Notes: generated from the sequence alone by a model not told the origin. Positions 1-9,289 are shown, numbered from the stretch's first letter. The stretch: DNA of 20,280 nucleotides from Candidatus Sulfotelmatobacter sp. (GCA_030037515.1 JASHRE010000378.1:1-20280), one strand, 5' to 3'. Made by a program: numbers and translations.

Positions 1-3000
1 CGGCATCGTCGAGCAAAGGCTCCAGATCAACCGACTGCAGATTGCAGCGCTTCTCGGTGAAATCGCCCGTCTCGTCAAACACGTGGGCAATGCCTCCGCT
101 CATGCCTGCGGCAAAGTTACGTCCGCACGAGCCGAGTACCACAACCATTCCGTTGGTCATGTATTCACAGCCGTGGTCGCCAACGCCCTCGACCACCGCA
201 GTCGCGCCCGAATTGCGAACTGCGAAGCGCTCTCCCGCCATTCCGTTGAAGAATGCTTCGCCGCTCGTGGCCCCGTAAAGCGCTACGTTGCCGATGATGA
301 TGTTGTCTTCCGCCTTGAAGCCCGCCCCACGCGGCGCGCGCACAACGATTTTTCCTCCCGAGAGTCCCTTGCCGACATAATCATTCGCATCGCCTTCCAG
401 AGTCAGCGTGACCCCCTTAGCGAGGAACGCTCCCAGGCTCTGGCCTGCCGAACCGTTGAGGCGAATCCGGATCGTGTCGTCGGGCAATCCCGCCGAGCCG
501 TACCGGCGCGCGATTTCTCCGCTGAGCATCGTTCCGACCGACCGATGCACGTTCCGCACCGGCAAATTGATTTCCACGGAATTCAGGCTTAGCAGAGCAT
601 CCAGGGAGTGTTCGACGAGTTGATGGTCGAGCGCCTTTTGCAACCCATGATCCTGATGGTGCACGCAGTACCGCGCCACGCGCGAGGGCACCGGCGGATT
701 GTAGAGAATCGCCGAATAATCGAGTCCGCGCGCCTTCCAGTGCTCGATCGCGGGTTCGGCGTCGAGCATATCGACACGTCCGACCATTTCATCGACCGTG
801 CGGACGCCCATTTCTGCCATGTACTGCCGCACCTGCTCGGCAATGAAGAAAAAGAAATTAATAACGTGCTCGGGCTGCCCTTGAAACTGCTTGCGCAGCA
901 CGGGATCTTGCGTCGCGATCCCGACCGAACACGTGTTCAGATGGCACTTGCGCATCATGACGCAGCCCATCGCGATCAGCGGCGTTGTAGCAAACCCGAA
1001 TTCTTCCGCTCCCAGCAAAGCCGCGATCACGACATCGCGTCCAGTTTGCAGCTTGCCATCGGTCTGCACGCGAATGCGGCTGCGCAGATCGTTCAATAAG
1101 AGCGTCTGCTGGGTCTCGGCCAATCCCAATTCCCAGGGAATGCCCGCATGTTTGATCGAACTCAAGGGCGAAGCGCCGGTACCTCCAGTGTCTCCGCTGA
1201 TCAGCACCACGTCCGCATGCGCCTTGGCAACTCCTGCGGCGACAGTGCCGACCCCGACCTCGGCTACGAGTTTCACCGCGATTCGCGCCTGCGGATTCAC
1301 GTTCTTCAAGTCATAAATCAACTGCGCCAGATCTTCGATGGAATAAATGTCATGATGCGGCGGTGGAGAAATCAGCCCCACTCCCGGGATTGAATGCCGC
1401 ATGCGCGCAATCACGTTGTCGACTTTATATCCCGGCAACTGACCACCTTCGCCCGGCTTCGCGCCCTGCGCCATCTTGATCTGCAACTCGTCCGCGTTCA
1501 CAAGATAGTTCGCGGTCACTCCAAAGCGCGCGGAAGCCACCTGCTTGACCGCGCTACGCCGGAGATCTCCATTGGGATCGGGCTTGAACCGCTCTTCGTC
1601 TTCTCCGCCTTCGCCGGTATTGGATTTTCCGCCGATGCGGTTCATCGCGATCGCCAGCGTTTCGTGCGCTTCTTTGCTGATCGATCCGAACGACATCGCG
1701 CCCGTGGTGAAGCGCTTCACAATTTCCTTCGCTGCTTCAACTTCCTCGATGGGCACTGGATTGTCGCTCTTCTTGACCTTCATCAATCCCCGCAGCGTGC
1801 ACAGTTGGCTGTGCCGATCAATCAGCTCCGTATATTCCTGAAACGTCTTGAAGCTTTCCTGCCGCACAGCCTGCTGCAGTTTGCTGATGGTCGCCGGATT
1901 CAGCAGGTGATATTCGCCATTGACTCGCTGGTGATAATTCCCGCCCACCGCCAGCTCAGTTTCGAAATCAGTCAAAGGCCGGAACGCGAATTCGTGTTTC
2001 ATCTGCGCTTCGCGCGCCAGCACATCCAGCCCGATCCCTTCCAGTCGCGACGTCGTTCCCGCGAAATATGTGTCGACCAGTTGCTTGTTGAGCCCGATGG
2101 CCTCAAAGACCTGCGCTCCCTGATAGCTCTGCAGCGTCGAGATGCCCATTTTCGAGAAAGTTTTTAGCAATCCCTTCTTGACGGCCTTCATAAAGCGCGC
2201 AACCGCCAGCTGACCGGTAACGCCCTCACCCAAATCGCCGCGCCATGCCAGTTCTTCTACGCCTTCAAGCGCTAGATAAGGATTGATCGCGCTCGCCCCG
2301 TATCCGCTCAACAGTGCAAAATGCATGACCTCGCGCGGCTCACCGGATTCGGTGATCAAGGCCGCCTGCGTGCGCGTCCGCTCCCGCACCAGCAAATTGT
2401 GAACGGCCGCCAGCGCGAGCAGCGCGGGGATTGGCGCGTAATCCTTATCCACCCCGCGATCGGAAAGGATGAGCAGAGAATATCCCGCCCTCACCGCCTG
2501 CGACGCTCTGCGGCACAGCTCGTCCAGCGCGCGTTTGAGTCCTGCCTCGCCTTCGCTCGCCACAAACAAAGCCGGCAACGTCGTCGCCAGCAAGTCGCGA
2601 TTCGAAACCCGCCGCAACTTTTCCAGCTCACGATTCGTCAACAGCGGATGCTCCAGCTTCAGCATGTGGCAGTTTTCCGGAGCCTCTTCGAGAATGTTCC
2701 GTTCGCTGCCGATGTAGCTGATCAGCGACATCACCATTTCTTCACGAATGGGGTCAATCGGCGGATTGGTTACCTGCGCAAACAGCTGCTTGAAATAGTT
2801 GAACAGAGATTGCGGCCTGTCCGACAGACAGGCCAGCGGCGTATCCGTGCCCATGGAACCGATCGGCTCTTCGCCAGAAGCCGCCATCGGTCCGAGAATC
2901 ATCTTCAGATCTTCATCCGTGTATCCGAACGCGCGCTGACGCCGCAGCAGCGTCTCCGCATCGGGATGATGCATGCGCGACGGTTCCGGAAGCTGATCGA

Positions 3001-4372
3001 TGGTGACGTGATTTTCTTTCAGCCACTCGCCATACGGGTGACGCGCCGCCAGCTGTTCCTTGATCTCACGGTCCGAAATGATGCGGCCCTGAACCGTATC
3101 GACCAGGAACATTTTTCCCGGCTGCAGCCGACCCTTGCGCTTCACCTGCTCCGGCGGAAGGTCGAGCACACCGGCTTCCGACGCCATCACGACCAGATCG
3201 TCGTGCGTGACCACATATCGTCCCGGTCGCAGACCATTGCGGTCGAGCGTCGCTCCAATGACCCGGCCATCTGTGAACGCAATCGCCGCTGGGCCATCCC
3301 AGGGCTCCATCAGACACGCGTGATATTCGTAGAACGCCCGCTTTTCCGGCTTCATGTGCGGATTGCCCGCCCATGCCTCGGGAATCATCGCCGCCATTAC
3401 GTGCGGCAAACTGCGTCCAGCCTGAAAAAGCAATTCGACGGCATTGTCGAAATTCGCCGAATCGCTGCCGTCCGGCGCAATGATCGGGAATAGCTTCTTG
3501 ATTTCATCCCCAAACAGGTCCGATTTGAGCAGCGATTGGCGCGCCTCCATCCAATTCACATTGCCCCGAAGCGTATTGATTTCACCGTTGTGCGCGATGT
3601 AGCGATACGGATGCGCCCGCTGCCAGCTCGGAAATGTGTTGGTCGAGAAGCGCTGATGAACCAGACACAGCGCGCTCACCATGTCAGGATCGGAGAGTTC
3701 CCGATAAAAGTTTTCGATCTGCGGTGCCAACAGCAAGCCCTTATAGACGATCGTCCGGCAGGAAAGCGACGGGATATAAAACATCTCCGCGTCTCCCACG
3801 CTCGACTCCCGCACTTCGTTTTCAGCCCGCTTCCGCACCAGGTAGAGCTTGCGCTCGAAGGCGTCTTCGTCCAGATTCTCGCCGCATCCCACAAAAATCT
3901 GCTGAATATAAGGTTGCGATGCCCGCGCGACCCGCCCAATCGCCGACGCATAGACCGGCGTGTCCCGCCAGCCGAGCAATTTCAATCCTTCTTCCCGAAC
4001 AATGCGCTCAAGAATTCCTTCACACTGCAGCCGCGGATGTTTTTCCACCGGCAGAAACGTCATTCCGACGGCATATTTTCCCGCGTCCGGCAGAATAAAG
4101 CCGAGCTTTTCGCACTCGCGTGCGAAAAATTTGTGAGGAATCTGGATCAGGACTCCCGCTCCATCGCCCGTTTCCGGATCACAACCGCACGCGCCCCGAT
4201 GCGTGAGATTCAGAAGAACCTGAATGCCCTTGCAGATAATGTCATGGCTCCTCTGTCCCAGGATGCTGGCCACAAACCCGATCCCGCACGCGTCGTGCTC
4301 ATACGCGGGATCGTACAGTCCCTGCGCCGGCGGCAGGCCGTTTTTCGAGTTCAAGGGCATTTTCTGGGACAT
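1..4372 (-). CDS. gltB: Glutamate synthase large subunit (GltB), C-terminus cut by window edge
   Basis: Large (alpha) subunit of glutamate synthase, which makes two glutamates from glutamine and 2-oxoglutarate. About 1457 codons are present in one uninterrupted frame; the family is usually 1500-1550 residues, so only the end is missing. After an N-terminal stretch comes EHDACGIGF with Cys29, the expected nucleophile of the class II glutaminase domain after propeptide removal. The central domain is followed by the FMN-binding synthase domain (ISPPPHHDIYSIEDLAQL, SGDTGGTGASPLSSIKH) and the 3Fe-4S cysteines Cys1137, Cys1143 and Cys1148 (C-x5-C-x4-C). The C-terminal GXGXG beta-helix domain then begins and runs to the edge. 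The start is the ATG at 4372 with a purine-rich AGGTGG about 6 nt upstream. No small subunit (gltD) is visible; it could lie beyond the left edge. The family assignment is certain; the electron donor is not shown by this sequence. Confidence 0.97.
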   Translation of the reverse strand, partial: MSQKMPLNSKNGLPPAQGLYDPAYEHDACGIGFVASILGQRSHDIICKGIQVLLNLTHRGACGCDPETGDGAGVLIQIPHKFFARECEKLGFILPDAGKYAVGMTFLPVEKHPRLQCEGILERIVREEGLKLLGWRDTPVYASAIGRVARASQPYIQQIFVGCGENLDEDAFERKLYLVRKRAENEVRESSVGDAEMFYIPSLSCRTIVYKGLLLAPQIENFYRELSDPDMVSALCLVHQRFSTNTFPSWQRAHPYRYIAHNGEINTLRGNVNWMEARQSLLKSDLFGDEIKKLFPIIAPDGSDSANFDNAVELLFQAGRSLPHVMAAMIPEAWAGNPHMKPEKRAFYEYHACLMEPWDGPAAIAFTDGRVIGATLDRNGLRPGRYVVTHDDLVVMASEAGVLDLPPEQVKRKGRLQPGKMFLVDTVQGRIISDREIKEQLAARHPYGEWLKENHVTIDQLPEPSRMHHPDAETLLRRQRAFGYTDEDLKMILGPMAASGEEPIGSMGTDTPLACLSDRPQSLFNYFKQLFAQVTNPPIDPIREEMVMSLISYIGSERNILEEAPENCHMLKLEHPLLTNRELEKLRRVSNRDLLATTLPALFVASEGEAGLKRALDELCRRASQAVRAGYSLLILSDRGVDKDYAPIPALLALAAVHNLLVRERTRTQAALITESGEPREVMHFALLSGYGASAINPYLALEGVEELAWRGDLGEGVTGQLAVARFMKAVKKGLLKTFSKMGISTLQSYQGAQVFEAIGLNKQLVDTYFAGTTSRLEGIGLDVLAREAQMKHEFAFRPLTDFETELAVGGNYHQRVNGEYHLLNPATISKLQQAVRQESFKTFQEYTELIDRHSQLCTLRGLMKVKKSDNPVPIEEVEAAKEIVKRFTTGAMSFGSISKEAHETLAIAMNRIGGKSNTGEGGEDEERFKPDPNGDLRRSAVKQVASARFGVTANYLVNADELQIKMAQGAKPGEGGQLPGYKVDNVIARMRHSIPGVGLISPPPHHDIYSIEDLAQLIYDLKNVNPQARIAVKLVAEVGVGTVAAGVAKAHADVVLISGDTGGTGASPLSSIKHAGIPWELGLAETQQTLLLNDLRSRIRVQTDGKLQTGRDVVIAALLGAEEFGFATTPLIAMGCVMMRKCHLNTCSVGIATQDPVLRKQFQGQPEHVINFFFFIAEQVRQYMAEMGVRTVDEMVGRVDMLDAEPAIEHWKARGLDYSAILYNPPVPSRVARYCVHHQDHGLQKALDHQLVEHSLDALLSLNSVEINLPVRNVHRSVGTMLSGEIARRYGSAGLPDDTIRIRLNGSAGQSLGAFLAKGVTLTLEGDANDYVGKGLSGGKIVVRAPRGAGFKAEDNIIIGNVALYGATSGEAFFNGMAGERFAVRNSGATAVVEGVGDHGCEYMTNGMVVVLGSCGRNFAAGMSGGIAHVFDETGDFTEKRCNLQSVDLEPLLDDA

Positions 4373-4610
4373 CCCGGTCCACCTGCTTCAATTGCGAATC
4401 GATTGTTCTTGGGCGTGTCTGGCTGGCGGCGGGAAATTCGCACACCCCGGCTCAGGAACATACTTTCGTAGTTTAAGTTAATAGCGTTTCAGGCTCGAGA
4501 AAGTACAATGCAGAATTTCGATGCACGGCATCCAAATTTCAGGGCCGAGGTAACAGCAGCCTGCCCGTGATGTTGGTGCCAAATTGAGTCTCTCACCCAC
4601 TAAGCAGTGC
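4373..4610. other. Intergenic region upstream of gltB
   Basis: About 240 bases between the gltB start and the first recognisable part of the plus-strand gene remnant. The part at 4460-4520 is clearly more AT-rich than its surroundings and must hold the gltB promoter if gltB is transcribed from here. Weak matches to a sigma-70 type promoter can be drawn on the minus strand (TTGTAC, then TATTAA after 19 bases), but they are not good enough to call. No hairpin, riboswitch or repeat stood out. Confidence 0.35.
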
Positions 4611-5201
4611 GGCGTTCCAGTCTTCGAACCTCCCGTCCACGAAAACCCGAACTCCATCCAGACCGCTCTCCTGCAGGTCACGCGCCTCATCCTCGCCCGC
4701 CAGATCGATTCATAAATCCGCCAGTCTCTTGCTTTACGCTCTGCAGACCCCCCGCAGCAATCCGCGACCAACTTCGCTCCTGATCACCACGATGTTGTTG
4801 TCGATCCCCCCTCCGCGGGGAAACCCCGATCCACTCGCCGGTTTGGGAGGACGAGGATTCGAAGACCTAAGGCAGGTGCGGGACGGAGGCAGCTGAAACC
4901 GGCCCGTCGCTTACCTGAATTCCCTCGAGCACACCGGAGCAAATTCAGCCGCCACCTCGAAGCCCTTCGCGATTTCCAATACGAACTGAGCAAGAGCTGC
5001 GCGCAAATCGAGGAGATCAAAGAAAAGATGCAAAACGCGATGTGCGATGAAGGCGACGCGCGAATCACCGTCGCATTCGACAAGATGACGCACATGGTCG
5101 ACGACCTCGTATCAATGGACCGGCCCCCGACACAAAAAAGCCCGCAGCCAGCGCCGGTGCAGCCAAATCCGCCAGCGAGCCTGCGCATCGTGCCCCGCTA
5201 G
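4611..5201 (+). pseudogene. Frameshifted remnant of a small hypothetical protein gene
   Basis: One frame reads GVPVFEPPVHENPNSIQTAL, then LLQVTRLILARQIDS, then a stop TAA at 4713-4715. The homology continues in the next frame as KSASLLLYALQT (about 4714-4750), and then returns to the first frame as TNFAPDHHDVVVDPPSAG and on to a stop TAG at 5199-5201. I recognise the pattern 'NSIQ-ALxQVxRLIL-QID-KSAxLLLYALQTAS-N' from short uncharacterised proteins common in Acidobacteriota; this is from memory. The last 80 or so residues include a helical, charged stretch (HLEALRDFQYELSKSCAQIE) and a Pro-rich tail ending in SLRIVPR. An extra T near 4710 and a second indel in or after the C-run near 4752-4757 would explain the two shifts. 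No convincing start codon exists: the frame is closed by TAA at 4551. The frame from 4716 to 5201 is open, so part could still be translated, but I see no start or ribosome binding site for it. Confidence 0.65.
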
Positions 5202-5314
5202 ATACCGGCCGCCACAAGGCTCTCAGCACAGCGGAATGGCTTCTGGACGCCGGGGCGGACAACCGATTGGTGCCCGGTACCGCAATTCAGGCATCTCCAG
5301 TATTCTTTCCTCGC

Positions 5315-6079
5315 ATGGCTGCGACAACGGTGATCGAATTTCGCGACGTCTCCTATCGCGTTGGGGAGACGCCGGTGCTGTCAAATCTGTCTCTGCAAAT
5401 CGAACGGGGTGAAAATTTTGTCCTCCTCGGACGCAGCGGATCGGGCAAAACAACGACGCTCAAGCTCATTAACCGGCTGCTCTCTCCAACGAGTGGCGAG
5501 GTCTGGATCAATGGCGTGCGCAACTGGGAAACCAACATCATTCGTCTTCGCCGCAACATCGGATACGTCATTCAGGAAGTGGGCCTGTTCCCGCATTTCA
5601 ATGTCGAGCGCAACATCGCTCTCGTTCCCAGAATTGAAGGCTGGCGGGAATCGCGCATCCGTGAGCGCGTCAATGAACTGCTGCAACTCACCGGTCTGGC
5701 GCCCGATGTGGTGTCCCGATATCCCCATCAGCTCTCCGGAGGCCAGCGGCAACGCGTGGGCGTAGCCCGCGCCCTTGCGGCCGATCCCGAACTTCTGCTG
5801 ATGGACGAACCGTTTGGTGCGCTCGATCCCCTCACTCGCGACGAATTGCAACGGGAATTTCTCGCCCTTCAGAAAAGTCTTGGCAAAACGGTCGTCTTCG
5901 TCACCCACGATCTCCGCGAGGCTTTGCGACTCGCGACGCGCATCGGACTGATGGAAGCTGGCAAACTCGTCACGATTCTTCGCCCCCAGGAATTTCTCAA
6001 CTCGGCCGATCCTTGGGCTGCCGCGTATGTGCGAGCTTTTCAGGATCCGCTTGAATCCTGCCCCGAAGGAGCGCCATGA
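5315..6079 (+). CDS. ABC transporter ATPase, quaternary amine/glycine betaine type (OpuCA/OsmV-like)
   Basis: ATP-hydrolysing subunit of a type I ABC importer, acting on the cytoplasmic side of the inner membrane. With the ATG at 5315 it has 254 residues: Walker A GRSGSGKTT (39-47), Q-loop Gln87, signature LSGGQ (140-144), Walker B LLLMDEP (160-166) with catalytic Glu165, and switch His198 in VTHDLREA. The best family fit is OpuCA/ProV/OsmV, based on the neighbouring permease and binding protein; the usual C-terminal CBS pair of OpuCA/ProV is absent because the protein ends soon after the ATPase fold. An in-frame TTG at 5267 would add 16 residues that do not look like this family, so ATG 5315 is preferred, although neither has a strong ribosome binding site. 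It overlaps the permease gene by ATGA. The substrate (betaine, choline, carnitine or ergothioneine-like compounds) is inferred only. Confidence 0.9.
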   Translation: MAATTVIEFRDVSYRVGETPVLSNLSLQIERGENFVLLGRSGSGKTTTLKLINRLLSPTSGEVWINGVRNWETNIIRLRRNIGYVIQEVGLFPHFNVERNIALVPRIEGWRESRIRERVNELLQLTGLAPDVVSRYPHQLSGGQRQRVGVARALAADPELLLMDEPFGALDPLTRDELQREFLALQKSLGKTVVFVTHDLREALRLATRIGLMEAGKLVTILRPQEFLNSADPWAAAYVRAFQDPLESCPEGAP

Positions 6080-6708
6080 GCTTCTTTGAATTCTTAGCGC
6101 AAAATCGCGCGCAGGTGCTCGAACTCACGGTAGAGCATCTCTGGCTGGTCGGACTGTCAACCTTGTTGGCGACGCTGATCGGAATCCCCCTCGGCGTCTT
6201 GATTGCGCATCGGCCGGCCTTTAACAAGCCGGTGCTCGGCAGCGCCAATATCATTCAGACTATGCCGAGTCTCGCGCTTTTCGGGTTTCTTCTTCCCGTG
6301 CCCTGGTTGGGCGGTCGCGCCGATCGTCTCGCGATTCTCGCCCTCACGCTCTACGCGCTTCTTCCCATCATTCGCAACACGTTCGCAGGAATTCGTGGTG
6401 TCGACGCGGCCGTGATCGAATCCGCGCGTGGCATGGGGATGACGGAATCTCAGTTGTTGTTGCAGGTCGAGCTGCCCCTTGCTACGAGCGTAATTCTGTC
6501 CGGGGTTCGCACGGCTGTTGTGATTTCAGTCGGCCTCGCGACGATAGCGGCGGCGATCGGTGCCGGAGGTCTTGGCGAATTCATTTTCCGCGGACTCGCC
6601 ATGGTGGATAACTCCGTGATTCTGGCCGGCGCTATTCCTGCCGCCATTCTGGCTCTGCTCGCCGACTTCGGCATTGGCTTGCTTGAGAAGCAACTTCAAC
6701 CAAGATGA
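6076..6708 (+). CDS. ABC transporter permease, OpuCB/OsmW-like
   Basis: Membrane-spanning subunit of the same importer, 210 residues, the usual size for this family. About five to six hydrophobic helices are visible, including LWLVGLSTLLATLIGIPLGV near the N-terminus, a helix around LAILALTLYALLPII, VISVGLATIAAAIGAGGLGE, and a last one around VILAGAIPAAILALLADF. The cytoplasmic EAA loop, which docks onto the ATPase, is seen as IESARGMGMTESQLLLQVEL. The motif GAGGLGEFIF is typical of the betaine/choline permease family. The start ATG overlaps the ATPase stop by four bases and the stop overlaps the binding-protein start in the same way, so the three genes are translationally coupled. There is only one permease gene, so a homodimer is expected. 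Confidence 0.92.
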   Translation: MSFFEFLAQNRAQVLELTVEHLWLVGLSTLLATLIGIPLGVLIAHRPAFNKPVLGSANIIQTMPSLALFGFLLPVPWLGGRADRLAILALTLYALLPIIRNTFAGIRGVDAAVIESARGMGMTESQLLLQVELPLATSVILSGVRTAVVISVGLATIAAAIGAGGLGEFIFRGLAMVDNSVILAGAIPAAILALLADFGIGLLEKQLQPR

Positions 6709-7634
6709 TCTCCAATTGCACAGTCCAGCGAGGATTTTTTGCCGCTTTGCTTCTATTGACCGTCGGTTTGTGCATGTCTTGTTTGCAGTTCCGCCGCAAT
6801 CGCATCGTGATTGGATCAAAAAACTTCACCGAGTCGCTGATTCTCGCCGAGATCCTTGCGCAGCAGATCGAGTCGCACACGAACCTGCAGGTCGAGCGCC
6901 GCTTCTATTTGCAAGGGACCTTCATTTGTCAGCAAGCCATTCTCGCCGGACGGATCGACATGTATCCCGAATACACAGGAACCGCAGTCACTGCCATCCT
7001 GAAACAAAAACCGGTCGGAGACGAGCAGGCGGTCTATCATCAGCTCAAGACTGAATACGAACGACGATTCGGTCTGACGCTGGGGCCGCCATTTGGCTTC
7101 AACGACACGTTTGCCCTCCAGATCCGCGGCGACGATGCCCGCCGCCTGCATGTGCAGACGATCTTAGACGCTGTCCCACACGCTCCTCGCTGGCGAGCGG
7201 GATTCGGCTACGAGTTCATGGAGCGTCCTGATGGATACCGCGGATTGGTCGCGACGTACGGTTTGCATTTTGAGGGTGAGCCGCGTGTGATGGATCTCGG
7301 CCTGCTCGCCCGCGCGCTCCATGATCACGGGATTGATCTCGCGGCCGGCAACACCACTGACGGACTCATCCCCGTACTCGACTTATTTGTGCTTCAGGAC
7401 AATCTTCATTACTTTCCGCGATACGACGCGGTGCCGGTGATTCGCGAACAAGTTCTCGAACAACATCCGGAAATCGCAAGTGCGATCGATCAACTTCGCA
7501 ATCAGATCAACGACGAACAAATGCGCCGACTCAATTATGCAGTCGATGGACAGCACCAGGACGTCGGTAAAGTTGTCCGCAATTTTCTCAGCAACAAATC
7601 CCTTACCCACAGCGCGGTTTCGAAGGACAACTAA
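6705..7634 (+). CDS. Glycine betaine/quaternary amine-binding lipoprotein (OpuCC/OsmF-like)
   Basis: Extracytoplasmic substrate-binding protein of the importer, 309 residues. The N-terminus has a hydrophobic signal segment (GFFAALLLLTVGLCMSC) whose last Cys could be the lipidation site; the lipobox LCMSC is not canonical because of Cys and Met before the Ser. The mature part begins IVIGSKNFTESLILAEILAQ, a hallmark of the OpuAC/OsmF ligand-binding domain. It is followed by GRIDMYPEYTGTAVTAIL, which contains the DxYPEYTGT segment typical of this family, and later by AAGNTTDGLIPVLDL in the second lobe. The ATG overlaps the permease stop by ATGA and closes the operon. The family is clear; the exact ligand is not. 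The gene is followed by the remnant of an unrelated gene, with no strong terminator between them. Confidence 0.92.
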   Translation: MISNCTVQRGFFAALLLLTVGLCMSCLQFRRNRIVIGSKNFTESLILAEILAQQIESHTNLQVERRFYLQGTFICQQAILAGRIDMYPEYTGTAVTAILKQKPVGDEQAVYHQLKTEYERRFGLTLGPPFGFNDTFALQIRGDDARRLHVQTILDAVPHAPRWRAGFGYEFMERPDGYRGLVATYGLHFEGEPRVMDLGLLARALHDHGIDLAAGNTTDGLIPVLDLFVLQDNLHYFPRYDAVPVIREQVLEQHPEIASAIDQLRNQINDEQMRRLNYAVDGQHQDVGKVVRNFLSNKSLTHSAVSKDN

Positions 7635-7687
7635 GCGGTCGAGCGGGACATTTCAGTTGGAATGCCAGAGCGGATCGAGGCCAGCAA

Positions 7688-7994
7688 CTTTTGTCGAGTC
7701 CGACCTCGACGAGCAGCACGGTGTTCGGAATGCACGGTCCAACCGCACCGCTATCAGCCAGCGGAAATGACGACGGCGTCCTTTGGGGATATCCATAATT
7801 CGACTTACAACTGGACAAATCCCGCAGCCAGCGGCAAAGCGATCAATGTCGCGACGGAACTCTACAACAGCACGCCGGGCAGCCGTGACCAAGCCGGTCA
7901 GGCATTGAAGTTCACCGTGCCGACAGTTGCCAACGGCGGAGTGTCCGTTTCCACGGCAACCAAACTGGATGTTTATGGTTTGTTGCCGCGGTAG
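7688..7994 (+). pseudogene. Remnant of the C-terminal end of a secreted PQQ-like beta-propeller protein
   Basis: Two frames carry pieces of one protein. From about 7688 one frame reads LLSSPTSTSSTVFGMHGPTA and PLSASGNDDGVLWG. The neighbouring frame then takes over with NVATELYNSTPGSRDQAGQA, LKFTVPTVANGGVSVSTATK and LDVYGLLPR, ending at TAG 7992-7994. I recognise the series 'FG-PGATP-ISANG--NGILWA ... ELYNS ... KFTVPTVANGKVYVGT--ELDVYGLL' as the C-terminus of PQQ-like beta-propeller proteins common in Acidobacteriota; this is from memory. The frame change around 7770-7790, the missing residues between GVLWG and NVATELY, and the loss of all upstream domains show that it is dead. It lies in the 416-base gap where the transporter operon and the purine operon converge. 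Confidence 0.6.
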
Positions 7995-8050
7995 ATTTCT
8001 GACAGATTTTTCCGGCGAGAGGAAGAGGACTACGCCTTTGAAGCTTCGCC

Positions 8051-9289
8051 TCATTCGGCAAGCGAAGCCAGTGTTTCCGCAAGCACAACTGTCCCCCGCG
8101 CGATATCTTCGGGTGAAGCGTATTCATCGGGACGATGGCTGTATCCATTTAGGCACGGGATGAACAGCATCGCGATCGGGGCAATCCGCGACATAAAGAG
8201 CGAGTCGTGATAGGCACGGCTCGTCATGGGAAGAAAGTTGTACGTGTGCTTTTCACAAGCCTGGCGCAGAGCTGCAACAACTTCGGGTGACGATTCCGCG
8301 GGGGCGTCGGCGTTTAGTAACTCGGAATGAACCACGATCTGCCGTTTGTTCGACGTCGCCCGACAGGCCTGCTCCAGCGCTCGCAAGACTTCGTCTCTCC
8401 GCGAAAGGTTTGTATCTCGAACGTCAACGCCGAGGCGCACGCGCGCGGGGATGCTGTTAATCGCTCCAGGGAAAACGTCGCAGATTCCCACGGTCGCCAC
8501 GGTGTCGACGGCTCCACGCCGGCGCGCGGCCTGTTCGAGCGCGAGAATCAATTCGGCTGCCGCACAGAGCGCGTCCTTTCGATCGGGCATCAAAACTCCG
8601 CCGGCGTGTCCACCGGAGCCTTCAATCGTAATCATCAGGCTCGCCGGAGCCGCGATTCTTTCCACGATTCCGAGCGGCACGCGTTCGCGCTCCAGAATCG
8701 GGCCCTGCTCAATGTGAAGTTCGACAAATGCCTTGTAATAGTTCGGCGGAAGTTTTGCGTCGCGCAGTTCTCCGGTGAACCCGGCTTGCTTGCGGACTTC
8801 ATCAACGGAAGCGCCATTTTTGTCCGTGAGTTTTGTGGCGTCGTCGGCAGAAAGAGTTCCTGATAACAGCCGGCTGCCCAGGCATCCGATCCCGAATCGC
8901 GTCGGCTCTTCGGAGGTAAAGATGAGCAATTCAATCGAATGCTTGGGATGGAATCCGGCGCGCTGCAACGCACGAATCGCCTCAAGCCCGCCTAGAACTC
9001 CCACCACTCCGTCGAACCTCCCCGCATTCGGAATCGCATCGATGTGAGAGCCCGTTCCAACAATCGGGGCACTGGTATCTGACCCAAGCCAACGGGCAAA
9101 GGTGTTTCCGATCGTGTCTTCGCGGATCACCAAGCCCGCAGTCTCGCAACGCGCTTTCATCCATGCGCGAGCCTTGAGGTCGGCCGGCGTAAACACGATG
9201 CGAGTCACGACTGGCGGCTCGGCCTCCGAAATCTTCGCCAGGTCCTCAATTTCTCGGCTCAGCCGATCACCATCGACCTCGATCTTCAT
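8051..9289 (-). CDS. M20 amidohydrolase, probable ureidoglycolate amidohydrolase (UAH)
   Basis: Predicted last enzyme of the pathway, hydrolysing S-ureidoglycolate to glyoxylate, CO2 and two ammonia. It has 412 residues from the ATG at 9289, which overlaps the upstream cupin gene by ATGA; a longer reading to 9424 only shadows that gene. Dinuclear metal-site residues of the M20 hydantoinase/carbamoylase family are present: His82 (GSHIDAIPNAGRFDGVVGV), Asp93, Glu127-Glu128 (FTSEEPTRFG), His192 (ELHIEQGP) and His385 (GYSHRPDEY). His228 sits in the GGHAG dimer-domain motif. As I recall it, the Arabidopsis UAH sequence shares the unusual stretches FTSEEPTRFGISCLGSRLL, IAAPASL, and SRAYHDSLFM, all matched here almost residue for residue. 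That and the adjacent ureidoglycine aminohydrolase favour UAH over allantoate amidohydrolase or N-carbamoyl-amino-acid hydrolase. The M20 family is certain; the substrate is a strong inference. Confidence 0.85.
   Translation of the reverse strand: MKIEVDGDRLSREIEDLAKISEAEPPVVTRIVFTPADLKARAWMKARCETAGLVIREDTIGNTFARWLGSDTSAPIVGTGSHIDAIPNAGRFDGVVGVLGGLEAIRALQRAGFHPKHSIELLIFTSEEPTRFGIGCLGSRLLSGTLSADDATKLTDKNGASVDEVRKQAGFTGELRDAKLPPNYYKAFVELHIEQGPILERERVPLGIVERIAAPASLMITIEGSGGHAGGVLMPDRKDALCAAAELILALEQAARRRGAVDTVATVGICDVFPGAINSIPARVRLGVDVRDTNLSRRDEVLRALEQACRATSNKRQIVVHSELLNADAPAESSPEVVAALRQACEKHTYNFLPMTSRAYHDSLFMSRIAPIAMLFIPCLNGYSHRPDEYASPEDIARGTVVLAETLASLAE

Noticed and set aside
2321..3493. A 390-codon plus-strand open frame opposite gltB
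   Set aside because: It is in codon register with the gltB frame and its Arg/His/Gln-rich translation is typical of antisense shadows in high-GC genes; several such frames tile the whole gltB gene.
7693..7711. GTCGAG-N6-CTCGAC hairpin as terminator of the transporter operon
   Set aside because: It lies inside recognisable remnant coding sequence, the stem is short and no T-run follows.
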